Shown here piece after piece: positions 44,591 through 53,505 of a stretch of 64,000 nt of DNA. Location of the stretch: contig JAWVFT010000119.1 in assembly GCA_033855775.1 (NCBI GenBank), positions 62,001 to 126,000 on the forward strand. Direction: 5' to 3'. The stretch comes from DASVTR01 sp033855775 (GTDB lineage Bacteria > Acidobacteriota > Blastocatellia > Pyrinomonadales > Pyrinomonadaceae). The notes beneath the pieces were generated by a model. That model had not been told where the DNA came from. It worked only from the letters and a program-made list of their open reading frames with translations, and did not search any database. A program made the position numbers and the translations under genes. Each line of letters starts with the position of its first letter. Positions within the stretch are counted from its first letter, which is position 1.

Positions 44591-46195
44591 ATGATGTTAC
44601 TTCTACAAGCTTCGACCAACGCCCTGCTTAACTTGAGCGATTTAAGATTAATCGTTCCTGAGATTATTCTGGCCGTCTTCGCTTGCGCGGCGTTGGTGAT
44701 GGAAGTCATCCTGCCATACAGGAAGAGCAAGTGGACGGCCTATGTCGCGCTCGCAGGCATTGGTCTGGCTTTCATCTCGTTGCTGTTGTTGTACTGGGGC
44801 ATGGACGGCCACTTGTTCCCGAAATATGACCCTGTGCAGCAGCGAGCCTTCATTCCGCCGCTGGAAGCTGTCTATGGTTTTTACAACATGGTGCGGATGG
44901 ACGGCTTCGCGTTTCTCTTTCAGGGCATCTTTCTGCTGGCGGCTGCGCTCTCGATTGCCATCTCGACGCGCTATCTCGACATCGAAGGCGAGCAGCACGG
45001 CGAGTATTACGCGCTCATTTTGTTTGCCACGGTCGGGATGATGTTTCTCGCCTGCGGCTACGATTTGATTTCGCTCTACATCAGCCTCGAACTGATGGCT
45101 CTCACCTTCTACGTCCTCGTCGCTTTCACCAAACGGCGCAAACGCTCGAACGAAGCGGCGATGAAATATTTTCTGCTCGGAGCTTTCTCTTCCGGCGTGC
45201 TGCTCTACGGCATGTCGCTGCTCTACGGCATCGCTGGTTCGACCAACCTGCACGACATCGCTACGAAACTCGGCCTCGCCATCAGTTCGGCTTCGGTCGA
45301 GACAAGCGCGATGACGAACGGGCTGCCGCTTCGCCCGTTGATGCTGTTGGGGATGATTGCGCTGGCCGCCGGGCTCTTCTTTAAAATCAGCGCCGTGCCT
45401 TTTCACATGTGGGCGCCGGACGCTTACGAGGGAGCGCCAACGTCGGTCACGGCCTTTCTCTCGACGGGCTCAAAGGCCGCGAGCTTCGCGCTCTTTGCGC
45501 GTCTCTTCATGGAGGCTCTCGGCCCGATGCGCGCCGATTGGGCGCCGCTCCTGGGCCTCGTCGCGGCCATCACCATCATGGTCGGCAACTGGGCCGCCGT
45601 CACGCAGGAGAACTCGAAACGGCTGCTGGCCTACTCTTCGATTTCCAACGCGGGCTACTTGCTGCTCGGCATCATCGCGGGAAATTCTTACGGCTATACG
45701 GGGCTGGTGATTTACCTGCTGGTCTACACGCTGATGAATCTGGGAGCCTTCGGCATCATCATCAGCTTGCGGCGGCGCGGCATCATCGGCGACCACGTTG
45801 ACGATTTGACGGGACTGGCGCAGAAGGCTCCGGGCATGGCCGTCATGATGGCTCTCTTTATGCTCAGCCTCGGCGGACTGCCGATGACGGGCGGCTTCAT
45901 CGGCAAATACTTTCTCTTCGGCGGACTGCTGCAACGCGGCGCCGTCGAAGGCAAAAGCTGGTATCTCTGGCTGGCCATCTGGGCCATCCTCAACACGGTC
46001 GTTTCCTTCTTCTACTACATACGCTTTATCCGCGTCATGTACCTGGGCGACCGTCAGGCGGACGACCGCCCGCTCTCGCTCTCTCCGGCTCTCGTCACGG
46101 CGCTCGTCGTCTCGGTCATCGGCGTTATCTTCATCGGCATTTTCCCGCAGGTCTTCGTCAACCTCGCGCAAGCATTGACTAAAACGCTTCTCTAG
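44591..46195 (+). CDS. nuoN: NADH-quinone oxidoreductase subunit N
   Basis: The third antiporter-like pumping subunit, 534 residues with about fourteen helices. Signatures: SLYISLELMALTFYVLVAF, SAVPFHMWAPDAYEGAPTSV, LLAYSSISNAGYLLLGI and LSLGGLPMTGGFIGKYFLF. It ends the second nuo block. About 250 bases without gene or clear terminator follow. Confidence 0.97.
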   Translation: MMLLLQASTNALLNLSDLRLIVPEIILAVFACAALVMEVILPYRKSKWTAYVALAGIGLAFISLLLLYWGMDGHLFPKYDPVQQRAFIPPLEAVYGFYNMVRMDGFAFLFQGIFLLAAALSIAISTRYLDIEGEQHGEYYALILFATVGMMFLACGYDLISLYISLELMALTFYVLVAFTKRRKRSNEAAMKYFLLGAFSSGVLLYGMSLLYGIAGSTNLHDIATKLGLAISSASVETSAMTNGLPLRPLMLLGMIALAAGLFFKISAVPFHMWAPDAYEGAPTSVTAFLSTGSKAASFALFARLFMEALGPMRADWAPLLGLVAAITIMVGNWAAVTQENSKRLLAYSSISNAGYLLLGIIAGNSYGYTGLVIYLLVYTLMNLGAFGIIISLRRRGIIGDHVDDLTGLAQKAPGMAVMMALFMLSLGGLPMTGGFIGKYFLFGGLLQRGAVEGKSWYLWLAIWAILNTVVSFFYYIRFIRVMYLGDRQADDRPLSLSPALVTALVVSVIGVIFIGIFPQVFVNLAQALTKTLL

Positions 46196-46447
46196 CTCTT
46201 CTTTCACGCCCTCGGGAGAGAAGAGCTTGACAGAAGCTTCATCCCACAAATACTTGACAACAACGACGACGATGACATCTACGACCAAGACACCGGGGCA
46301 GATGAATCCCTGCCGTCGCAGATGTCAGGACGAACTATCATCGCTGTCTCAGGATGGCGCACACGCCTGCGCAGAGACAAGCATGACTGCGACGATACAG
46401 ATGGCGCCTGAGATAGTGTAGGCAATAACTTTGGCTTGCGAGGGGCG

Positions 46448-47695
46448 ATGCTTGTCCTGCGCATGCGTCGCCCTTCGTCATTTATGTGGGTCTTCTATTT
46501 GTTCGCCGCCTTGCTCATCTGGCAAGGCTTAGTCTCGCTCTTCGGTGGCGCGCGATTCCTCGCTTACGTGCGCCGCGAGATGAACGACGCGCCCGCCCGC
46601 TTTACCCCGTTCGCCTCCATCATCGCTCCCTGTCGCGGCCTCGACCAGGGCTTGCGCGACAACCTCGACGCGCTCTTTCGTCAAGACTACCCGGCTTACG
46701 AAATCATCTTCGTCACCGATAACGCAGCCGACCCCGCGCTCGCCGTCATCGAAGAAGCGCGCAGCGAATGGAGCCGGAAGACGCAGACGCGAACGCGCGT
46801 CCTGATAGCGGGCGCGGCGACCGCGGGCGGGCAGAAGATTCATAACCTGCGCGCAGGCATAGAGCAGGTTGACGCGGCAAGCGAAGTTCTCGTCTTCGTT
46901 GACACGGACGCGCGACCGCGACCAAGCTGGCTCGCGTCGCTCGTTGCGCCGCTGGCCGACGAGCGAGTTGGGGCGACGACGGGCTATCGTTGGTTCATTC
47001 CCGTCAAAGGCGGGCTGGCTTCGCGCCTGCGCTCCGTCTGGAACGCTTCGATTGCTTCATCGCTCGGCGAGCGCGGCGACAGAAATTTTTGTTGGGGCGG
47101 CTCGACCGCGATTCGCCTGCGGACTTTCCAAAAGCTGGACATGCTCGAACAATGGCGCGGCGCGCTCTCAGACGACTTCGCTTTGATGCGCGCTCTTAGG
47201 CGCGAGCGCTTGCCCATCCATTTCGCGCCGGATTGCCTGACCGCCTCGCACGAAGATTGCGGCTACGGCGAGTTGTTTGAGTTCACGACGCGCCAGTTGA
47301 AGATAACGCGCGTCTACGCCCCACGCTTCTGGCAAGCCGTGCTCGCGGGCAGCTTCCTCTTCGTGCTCGTCTTCTTCGGCGGCCTCGCGCTCGTCATCAC
47401 GCGCGCCGCCTTGAGCTTGAGCTACCTCCTGCCGCTCGCGCTCATCCTCGTCATCTACGCTCTCGGCGTCGCCAAAGCCGCGCTGCGCTGGCGAGCCGTC
47501 AGCCTGCCGCTCGCCGCCTTGAGCGCAGAGATGCGCAGCGACTTGCCCGCGCACCTGTTGCTCTGGCCGCTGGCCCAACCGCTCTATCTTTATAACGCTC
47601 TCTGCGCGCTCGGCTCGCGGCGCATACGCTGGCGCGGCATCGCTTACGAATTGAAATCCCCAACGGAAACTGTCATCATTGAAGCCGACCGTTGA
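46448..47695 (+). CDS. Membrane glycosyltransferase (family 2/21-like)
   Basis: A 415-residue inverting glycosyltransferase resembling ceramide glucosyltransferase-type enzymes. An N-terminal helix (about 14-33) anchors it. The GT-A core has SIIAPCRGLDQGL, FVTDNAADPA, the metal-binding FVDTDARPRPSWL and the base segment SDDFALMRAL. Two or three helices follow (about 300-350), then a tail ending EADR. It probably transfers sugar to a lipid in the inner membrane. The ATG at 46448 lies just after GAGGGGCG; a TTG at 46436 is also open. The downstream radical SAM gene overlaps or adjoins. Confidence 0.85.
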   Translation: MLVLRMRRPSSFMWVFYLFAALLIWQGLVSLFGGARFLAYVRREMNDAPARFTPFASIIAPCRGLDQGLRDNLDALFRQDYPAYEIIFVTDNAADPALAVIEEARSEWSRKTQTRTRVLIAGAATAGGQKIHNLRAGIEQVDAASEVLVFVDTDARPRPSWLASLVAPLADERVGATTGYRWFIPVKGGLASRLRSVWNASIASSLGERGDRNFCWGGSTAIRLRTFQKLDMLEQWRGALSDDFALMRALRRERLPIHFAPDCLTASHEDCGYGELFEFTTRQLKITRVYAPRFWQAVLAGSFLFVLVFFGGLALVITRAALSLSYLLPLALILVIYALGVAKAALRWRAVSLPLAALSAEMRSDLPAHLLLWPLAQPLYLYNALCALGSRRIRWRGIAYELKSPTETVIIEADR

Positions 47696-47706
47696 TTGCT
47701 AATCAC

Positions 47707-48831
47707 ATGACCAACAAAGCCGTCCAACTTTATCAATTGCTGCGCTCGACCGGGAGAGAGAAGCGTCTGGGGACAGTCATCCTGTTCGTCACCTCGCGCT
47801 GCAACGCTTTCTGCCGTACTTGCTTCTATCATGAAGAACTCAACCAGCCCGGCGATTTGACCTTCGAGCAACTGGAAAAAATCTCGCGGACGATGCCGCC
47901 GATCACAGACCTCTGGCTTTCGGGCGGCGAGCCGACGCTGCGCCGCGATGTGCCCGAAGTCATAGACACGTTCATCCGCAACAACAGCGTGCGCCGCATC
48001 ATCATCCCGACCAACGGATTGATTAAGGCGCGCGTCGGCGAGATTGTTGACCGCGCGCTCGGCGAGCATCCAGAGCTTGAAGAACTCTATCTCAACGTCG
48101 CGCTCGACGGTTACGGCGAGACGCACGATGCGATTCGCGGCGTTCCCGGCAACTGGCGGAAGACGCTCGATTGCATCCGCTCGCTCTACCCGCTGAAGGA
48201 GAAATACAAAGACCGCTTTCGCCTCAACGTCAACACGGTCGTCTGCGCTGAGAACTACACAGAGATTGAAAAGCTGGCCGACTATCTCTGGAAGAATTTC
48301 CAACTCGACGGCCACTACTTCAACATCGTTCGCGGCGAAACTCTCGTCGGCGAAGAGATCAAACTCGTCCCGCTTGAGATTCTGCCCGTGATGTACGCGC
48401 GCGTCTCCGCCTTGACGAAACGCTACGGCGAACGCATGTTCAGCACGGACGACGCGAGCAAGCGTTTCATCAAATCAATCGCGTACGTCGGCACGATTAC
48501 GACGCACTATCGCACGCAGCGCTCCAATTTCGAGAAGCCGACGCCGTGGCCTTTCCCCTGCACGGCTGGCGAGACGACCGCCGTCATTGACTACAACGGC
48601 GATGTCCGCGCCTGCGAACTGCGCGAAAAATTTGCGACGCTCGCCGACTATGATTACGACTTCGGCGCGCTCTGGGCCACGCACAATCGTCACGCGGAAT
48701 TGAACGCGATAGACGGCGGCAAGGCTTGCTGGTGCACGCACGTCTGCTTCATTCACGATTCGATGCGCCACTCGCGCCGCGCCCTGCTCTACGAAGTCCC
48801 GAAGAATTACGCGACACGAAACAACTGGTAG
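47707..48831 (+). CDS. Radical SAM protein with C-terminal cysteine-rich region
   Basis: The 374-residue protein has the radical SAM cluster motif Cys32-X3-Cys36-X2-Cys39 (CNAFCRTC), the LWLSGGEPTLRRD glycine motif, and LYLNVALDGYGETHD. The C-terminal part holds FPCTAGETTAVIDYNGDVRACELR and KACWCTHVC, which look like a SPASM-type auxiliary cluster region. Its substrate is unknown; it may modify a peptide or a lipid head made with the neighbouring glycosyltransferase. TTG at 47692 overlaps the previous stop (TTGA) and could be the true start, as in trpA. Confidence 0.85.
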   Translation: MTNKAVQLYQLLRSTGREKRLGTVILFVTSRCNAFCRTCFYHEELNQPGDLTFEQLEKISRTMPPITDLWLSGGEPTLRRDVPEVIDTFIRNNSVRRIIIPTNGLIKARVGEIVDRALGEHPELEELYLNVALDGYGETHDAIRGVPGNWRKTLDCIRSLYPLKEKYKDRFRLNVNTVVCAENYTEIEKLADYLWKNFQLDGHYFNIVRGETLVGEEIKLVPLEILPVMYARVSALTKRYGERMFSTDDASKRFIKSIAYVGTITTHYRTQRSNFEKPTPWPFPCTAGETTAVIDYNGDVRACELREKFATLADYDYDFGALWATHNRHAELNAIDGGKACWCTHVCFIHDSMRHSRRALLYEVPKNYATRNNW

Positions 48832-48901
48832 TTTCAAGTGTCAGGATTACTGTTTCAGGCGTCAGGTTTGAGCAACTAAGCTTGAGCTTTAAACTTGAAA
48901 A
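48832..48901. repeat. Inverted array, CTTTCAAG family (before atpZ-like)
   Basis: GTTTCAAGTGTCAGG and TTTCAGGCGTCAGG face CTTGAGCTTTAAACTTGAA. It begins at the radical SAM stop codon and ends eight bases before the next gene, matching the pattern at 38030. Confidence 0.7.
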
Positions 48902-48909
48902 CAAACGTC

Positions 48910-49131
48910 ATGCCCGAACCGGACGAAGAGAATGTGAATCAAAAAAGTGGCGCAGCCTATGCTGCGGCCATCTCTCTTTTCCTGACGGTGGCGACGTGTC
49001 TCGGTTTGGGTTATCTGCTTGACCGTTGGCTGCAAACCGGGCCTTGGCTGATGGTGGCCGGAATCGTCGTCGGCTCGGCTGTCGGCCTTTACGAGTTTGT
49101 TCGCATCAGCTCGAAGATTTCCGACGATTGA
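48910..49131 (+). CDS. AtpZ/AtpI-type F0 assembly protein
   Basis: A 73-residue protein with two membrane helices (about 14-33 and 44-63) and the GYLLDRWLQTGPWLMVAGIVVGSAVGLYEF pattern typical of AtpZ/AtpQ-type proteins located upstream of F0 genes. These help c-ring assembly or ion/Mg transport; the exact role is not settled. ATG 48910 was preferred over TTG 48895. Confidence 0.8.
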   Translation: MPEPDEENVNQKSGAAYAAAISLFLTVATCLGLGYLLDRWLQTGPWLMVAGIVVGSAVGLYEFVRISSKISDD

Positions 49132-49186
49132 AGCGCGTCGTAACTCGACACTCGCGCTGCTGCCGTGTAAAATCTCCTGCTTTGCT

Positions 49187-49624
49187 ATGAGCGAAATCGT
49201 GGACAGTGTGGAGCGGGCAGCGTTTGCCGACCGTGAAGGCTTGGCTCTCGAAAGACGTTTGCGGCGCGCGATGTATGTCGTGATTGCGCTGGCCGTCGTC
49301 TTGAGCGCGGCGATTGCGCCCTGGCGTGTGACGACGGGCTTGCTCCTGGGCGGCGCGCTGTCGCTCTTCAATCATCACTGGCTGCGGACAAGCCTGGCCG
49401 CAGTCTTCGGCGGCCCTACGGACACCGGACGGCGACCGCGATTGAGCGCCGCGCGCTATGTCTTGCGCTACTTCGTCATCGCGTGCGTAGTGGCTTCGGC
49501 TTATCTGCTCAACTTGATTTCTGTGCCTGCGACGCTGGCCGGCCTTTGCGCGTTTGCCGCCGCCGTCATGGTCGAAGCAATGACACAACTTTATTTTGCC
49601 ATCATTCGTCGAGAGGAATTTTAG
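49187..49624 (+). CDS. atpI: ATP synthase subunit I-like protein
   Basis: A 145-residue protein with four hydrophobic helices (about 29-43, 44-60, 90-110, 112-132) and FRVTTGLLLGGALSLFNHHWL-like and YVLRYFVIACVVASAYLL segments that fit the AtpI (ATP-synt_I) family. It assists F0 assembly. It overlaps neither neighbour; the start at 49187 (MSEIVDSV) gives normal length. atpB begins three bases after its stop. Confidence 0.8.
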   Translation: MSEIVDSVERAAFADREGLALERRLRRAMYVVIALAVVLSAAIAPWRVTTGLLLGGALSLFNHHWLRTSLAAVFGGPTDTGRRPRLSAARYVLRYFVIACVVASAYLLNLISVPATLAGLCAFAAAVMVEAMTQLYFAIIRREEF

Positions 49625-49627
49625 GGA

Positions 49628-50581
49628 ATGTACGGTTTGCTGATGATGTTTCAAGAGGGCGAGCACACCGCCGAAGCTTTGGAGAAGACGGCGGAGCACG
49701 CGGCGGAAAAAGGCGGCGCGGCGGCGCATCACACGCCGCTCATCGTCGAACAAATCAACCACGCGTTCGGCGAGCCTGTCCATCAATTTCAGGTGCATTA
49801 CACCAAGCCGCTGTGGGACAAGTTTCTAGGCTTCTTCGGCTCGAACGCGGAGGCCACCTTCGGCCCGTACACGCCGGAGAACGCTATCCCATGGTACACG
49901 GTGATGTTCGTCATCGCGTGCATCCTGAGCGTCATCATTATTATTCTGTTCAAGCGCAAGCTGTCGGAAGACGAGCCGGGCGGCGGGCAGCAGACTTTGG
50001 AAGTCGGCGTGCTGTCCCTTCGCAACATGCTGGCCGACATCGTTGGCGAGCACGGGCTGAAATACTTCCCGGTCGTGGCGACCTTTGCCGTCCTCATTCT
50101 TGTCTCAAACTTGATGGGCTTCTTTCCGCTCTTCAAGACGCCGACCGCTTCGACCAGCGTGACCTTCGCGCTCGGCATTTCGTCATTCATTTATTACAAC
50201 TACATCGGCATCAAAGAGAACGGCCTCTTCGGTCATCTGCGACATTTCGCGGGGCCGATTTGGTGGATTGCGCCGCTCATCTTTCTGATTGAAATCATCG
50301 GCAATCTCGTCCGACCGCTCTCGCTCGGCCTGCGTCTCTTCGGCAATATGTTCGCCGACGAAGCCGTCTCGGAAAACATCGCCAATCTGTTTCCCGGCAA
50401 GACCAACTGGATTGTGCCGGTCTTTCTGATGCCGCTCGGATTATTCGTCGCCATTATTCAAACGTTCGTCTTCACGCTGCTCTCGATGGTCTACATCAGC
50501 GAAGTCTCCCACGCGCCGCACGGCGACCACGAGCACGCGATTAACGAAGGCGACCAGATGATAGCTCCGGTTCTGACTTAA
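49628..50581 (+). CDS. atpB: ATP synthase F0 subunit a
   Basis: The ion half-channel subunit. The 317-residue protein has the essential Arg in LSLGLRLFGNMFADEAV (near 235-251) and the upstream VSNLMGFFPLFKTPTAS segment. The first about 70 residues are a charged, Ala/His-rich soluble lead. The final helix contains FVAIIQTFVFTLLSMVYIS. It is separated from atpE by 413 bases with a strong repeat hairpin. Subunits b, delta, alpha, gamma, beta and epsilon are not in the window, so the ATP synthase genes are split. Confidence 0.96.
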   Translation: MYGLLMMFQEGEHTAEALEKTAEHAAEKGGAAAHHTPLIVEQINHAFGEPVHQFQVHYTKPLWDKFLGFFGSNAEATFGPYTPENAIPWYTVMFVIACILSVIIIILFKRKLSEDEPGGGQQTLEVGVLSLRNMLADIVGEHGLKYFPVVATFAVLILVSNLMGFFPLFKTPTASTSVTFALGISSFIYYNYIGIKENGLFGHLRHFAGPIWWIAPLIFLIEIIGNLVRPLSLGLRLFGNMFADEAVSENIANLFPGKTNWIVPVFLMPLGLFVAIIQTFVFTLLSMVYISEVSHAPHGDHEHAINEGDQMIAPVLT

Positions 50582-50582
50582 G

Positions 50583-50663
50583 ACAGTGATGAGTGACGAG
50601 TGACAAGTGACAAGTTAAAGACAGCTTCTTGCTCGTCACTTGTCACTCGTCACTCATCACTGT
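50583..50663. repeat. Heptad palindrome, GTGACGA family (atpB/atpE)
   Basis: ACAGTGATGAGTGACGAG with GTGACAAGTGACAAG faces TTGCTCGTCACTTGTCACTC and ends CATCACTGT. Two bases after the atpB stop. It has the same ACAGTGA...TCACTGT ends as 24711 and 30194. Confidence 0.85.
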
Positions 50664-50994
50664 GTTTCATTCAGCCGCGCTTTGAGCGATGCGTGCAAGC
50701 GCGCACGCGCACGTTGAGGCGCACGTGAGAGTTTAAGGTTCAAAGGGTTGAAGGGAAGGGCGCGGGCGAGAAGCGTTTGCGGGCGCGTTTGATGATGGCT
50801 TTCCGGTTTGTGGGAAGGCAGAGAACTGGCTGGCATTGCTGGAGCGCCGTTGTAAGAGGGGCGGCTGTAATACCGGATGCGAGCGAAATTATAGACCACG
50901 CGCGGGCAATCGCTTTCGGCGTTCAAGCTTGACCCGAAGCCTTTTGAATTTGATTCGAGGCAGCCGCAAGGGCTCGCTTCGGAGGATGATTAAA
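50664..50994. other. Gap between repeat and atpE
   Basis: About 330 bases without a supported gene. It contains a run of CGCACG words near 50700 and then the atpE GGAGG ribosome-binding site at 50981-50985. No clear promoter was found. Confidence 0.4.
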
Positions 50995-51315
50995 ATGAAA
51001 AAACTCAGATACCTGTTTTTCGTAGTGGTCGGCGTGCTGGCTGCCGCCGCGCCCGCGCTGGCGCAGACGACGGCGGCTGTCGCCGATAACGAAAACAGTG
51101 TGAACAAGTATAAAGCCTTGGCCGCCGGTTTCGGTTTCGCCATCGCGGCGGGCCTCGGCGCGCTCGGCCAATCGCGCATCGCTTCATCGGCGGTCGAAGG
51201 CGCGGCCCGCAATCCGGGCGCTGCCGGTCGTATTCAAACGATGATGATTCTCGGCCTCGCGCTCATTGAGTCGCTGGTGCTGTTCGCGCTCTTGATTGTC
51301 TTCGTCAAGACCTAG
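50995..51315 (+). CDS. atpE: ATP synthase F0 subunit c with N-terminal signal-like extension
   Basis: A 106-residue proteolipid. Two hairpin helices (about 41-62 and 80-103) flank the polar loop AVEGAARNPGAAGR. The ion-binding carboxylate is Glu92 in LALIESLVLF, followed by Ser93, and Gln59 lies in helix 1 (GALGQSRIA); this combination resembles sodium-binding c-rings, although the later Thr/Tyr are replaced (Leu, Phe). The first 25 residues (KKLRYLFFVVVGVLAAAAPALAQ) look like a cleavable signal. The start at 50995 is nine bases after GGAGG; ATG 50986 abuts it. A terminator follows. Confidence 0.93.
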   Translation: MKKLRYLFFVVVGVLAAAAPALAQTTAAVADNENSVNKYKALAAGFGFAIAAGLGALGQSRIASSAVEGAARNPGAAGRIQTMMILGLALIESLVLFALLIVFVKT

Positions 51316-51343
51316 AACGAAGAGCCGCAAGGCAAAGGAAATG

Positions 51344-51380
51344 CGGGCGAAGCTGTGAAAGGCTTCGCCCGTATTTTTTT
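51344..51380 (+). terminator. Intrinsic terminator after atpE
   Basis: A 10-base stem CGGGCGAAGC/GCTTCGCCCG with 8-base loop, then ATTTTTTT. It closes the F0 gene group. Confidence 0.85.
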
Positions 51381-51739
51381 GTACGGTTTTTTAGTCAACG
51401 CCGTATCGCGCTGGTACGAACAAAGCCCTGGCCCGCGCGCCTCCCGCGCAAGTTGCATCGGCGCTTTCGGGTAATTGCTCTGCAAACTCTTCTGGCATGT
51501 GTCTTGCGCTACGAGCAATGGCTAAAGCTGCGCTGGCGTTCCCTTTGTGTGTTAAAGACGCTTGAGTCAACGGCGGTAAATAAGAGAGCGTCCCTCAAAA
51601 AAACTTTTGTGGCAGGCCGCAGCGTCGCTTGCCTGCGCGCGGCTCTGCCCTTGAAGTTTACCTTTTACCTTTTTACTTTTTATGTGATACGCTCAACGAC
51701 AATTAACCTGCAAAGATAAAGGTCGAGGCAGCCCGTCAA
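51381..51739. other. Gap upstream of kinase gene
   Basis: About 360 bases with no gene supported. The last 80 bases are T/A-rich (TACCTTTTTACTTTTTATG). No confident promoter; short open frames lack support. Confidence 0.4.
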
Positions 51740-53491
51740 ATGAAGAAATGTCCCCAATGCGGCAAGGAATATCAGGACACAAACACTCTCTGTCCGAACG
51801 ATGGCACGGTGTTGGAAAAAGATGGTGATGGGCTGATCGGACAGACGCTCGCAAACAAGTACCGCATCGAAGAACTGATTAACGAAGGAGGCATGGGCGC
51901 AGTTTATCGCGGCACGCACATCCTGATGGAGAAGACCGTCGCGGTCAAAGTCCTGCACCCGGCTCTGGCTGCCGACGACACGATTGTCGCCCGCTTTTCC
52001 AGAGAAGCCAAAGCCGCCTCCCGCATTTCGCACCCGCACGCGCTCAACGTCACGGACTTCGGCGAATCGGATAACGGCGTGGTCTTCCTCGTCATGGAGT
52101 ATCTGCACGGCAAGACCTTGAAGGAAGTGATTCATGAAGCGGGGCCGATGCCTCTGGCGCGCGTCAACGAAATCATCCGGCAGGTCTGCGGCGCGCTCGA
52201 AGCAGCGCATGGCGAAGGCGTCGTCCATCGTGACCTCAAGAGCGACAACATCATGCTGGTCGATGTCTCCGGCGGCGGCGACTGGGCCAAAGTCTTAGAC
52301 TTCGGCATCGCCAAGATTACGGAGAAGGTCGGGCAAGACCCCGCCCTGACCGCGCCCAATCTCATCATCGGGACGCCGCAATACATGTCGCCCGAACAAT
52401 GCTCGCAGGCGTCAGAGATTGACTCGCGCTCGGACATCTATTCGCTCGGCGTCATCCTCTTTGAAATGCTCAGCGGGCATGTGCCGTTCACGGGCGAATC
52501 GCCGACGGCCATCATGATGAAGCATCTGCAAGACGCGCCGCCTTCGATTCTGGAAGAGCGACAGGATTTGCCAGCGGCGGTCGGGCGCGTCGTCGCGCGT
52601 GCTCTGGCCAAGCGACCGGAAGACCGTTATCAAACTGTCAGCGAGTTGAGCGAGAGCCTTGCGGAGGCGGCTGAAGAACCGGCGGGCGTGGCGGCGGCGA
52701 CAAGTCCCGGCGTGTCCGAGCGCGACACGAATCGCATCGTCGTTCCCACCGGCTCGAACGAACCGCCGCGCTCCACCGTCAACGACGATTACGACGAAGC
52801 GACGGTTGTTCGCAAGCGGCCCGCGCAAGTCTTTGAAGAGCCGGAGCTCTTCCGCGACGAAATCGCGCCGCCGCCTGAGAGCGTTAACATCTGGAAGATT
52901 ATCATCCCGGCGGCGGCCGCGCTGCTCGTTCTCTTCAGTGTCATCTACGCGCTCACGGGACGCAATTCGACGCCCGCCGCCAACGACAATACGATGACGC
53001 TTGACCCTGCGGGCCAACCCGTGCAGCCCGCCGCTCCCGTCACAGGAAAGGGCGAACAGGGAATCAGCCCTAACGCTCCGGCCAATACAGCGAGCGGCGG
53101 CACGACGACTCAGCCCGAACAGCCCGGCATGCCGCCCACGCAGAACGCAGGCGAGTTGCCCGCTGGCGGCAACCTCAACGGCAACCGCAACGCTAATCAA
53201 TCGCAGAACGACAACGCGAATAATCAAGCGGACGACGAACCGCCGCCCACGCCTACGCCCGCGAAGAATAATAACGGGCGGAATGAAACGCCCGCGCCGC
53301 AAACCAGCCCGACGCCCGCCAACGACTCGGACGAGCCGCCGCCTTTGCCGACGCCGAAGCCCAAGCCGAAGACTAAGCCGACACCGCCGCCAGCCGAGAC
53401 AACTCCGAAGACGCCGCCGGGCGCGGGCAGCGATTCATCCGGCAACGATGCGTCCGGCAGCGCTCCGTCGGGCGGCGCGCCGCTTCGTTAA
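51740..53491 (+). CDS. Membrane Ser/Thr protein kinase with N-terminal zinc ribbon
   Basis: A 583-residue Hanks-type kinase. A short zinc-ribbon-like head (Cys4, Cys7, Cys18; CPQCGKEY, LCPNDG) precedes the kinase domain (about 41-310). Lys70 (VAVK), Glu89, HRDLKSDN with Asp165 and Asn170, DFG Asp187 and GTPQYMSPEQ are all present, so it should be active. One helix spans about 383-407. The outer part (408-583) is Pro/Asn/Thr/Lys-rich with no folded domain visible, unlike PASTA kinases. Target proteins are unknown. Confidence 0.9.
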   Translation: MKKCPQCGKEYQDTNTLCPNDGTVLEKDGDGLIGQTLANKYRIEELINEGGMGAVYRGTHILMEKTVAVKVLHPALAADDTIVARFSREAKAASRISHPHALNVTDFGESDNGVVFLVMEYLHGKTLKEVIHEAGPMPLARVNEIIRQVCGALEAAHGEGVVHRDLKSDNIMLVDVSGGGDWAKVLDFGIAKITEKVGQDPALTAPNLIIGTPQYMSPEQCSQASEIDSRSDIYSLGVILFEMLSGHVPFTGESPTAIMMKHLQDAPPSILEERQDLPAAVGRVVARALAKRPEDRYQTVSELSESLAEAAEEPAGVAAATSPGVSERDTNRIVVPTGSNEPPRSTVNDDYDEATVVRKRPAQVFEEPELFRDEIAPPPESVNIWKIIIPAAAALLVLFSVIYALTGRNSTPAANDNTMTLDPAGQPVQPAAPVTGKGEQGISPNAPANTASGGTTTQPEQPGMPPTQNAGELPAGGNLNGNRNANQSQNDNANNQADDEPPPTPTPAKNNNGRNETPAPQTSPTPANDSDEPPPLPTPKPKPKTKPTPPPAETTPKTPPGAGSDSSGNDASGSAPSGGAPLR

Positions 53492-53505
53492 AACGCCGCG
53501 TCTTC

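Noticed and set aside
46227..46421. Small frame after nuoN
   Set aside because: No ribosome-binding site, unusual composition, no similarity; the gap is left as non-coding.
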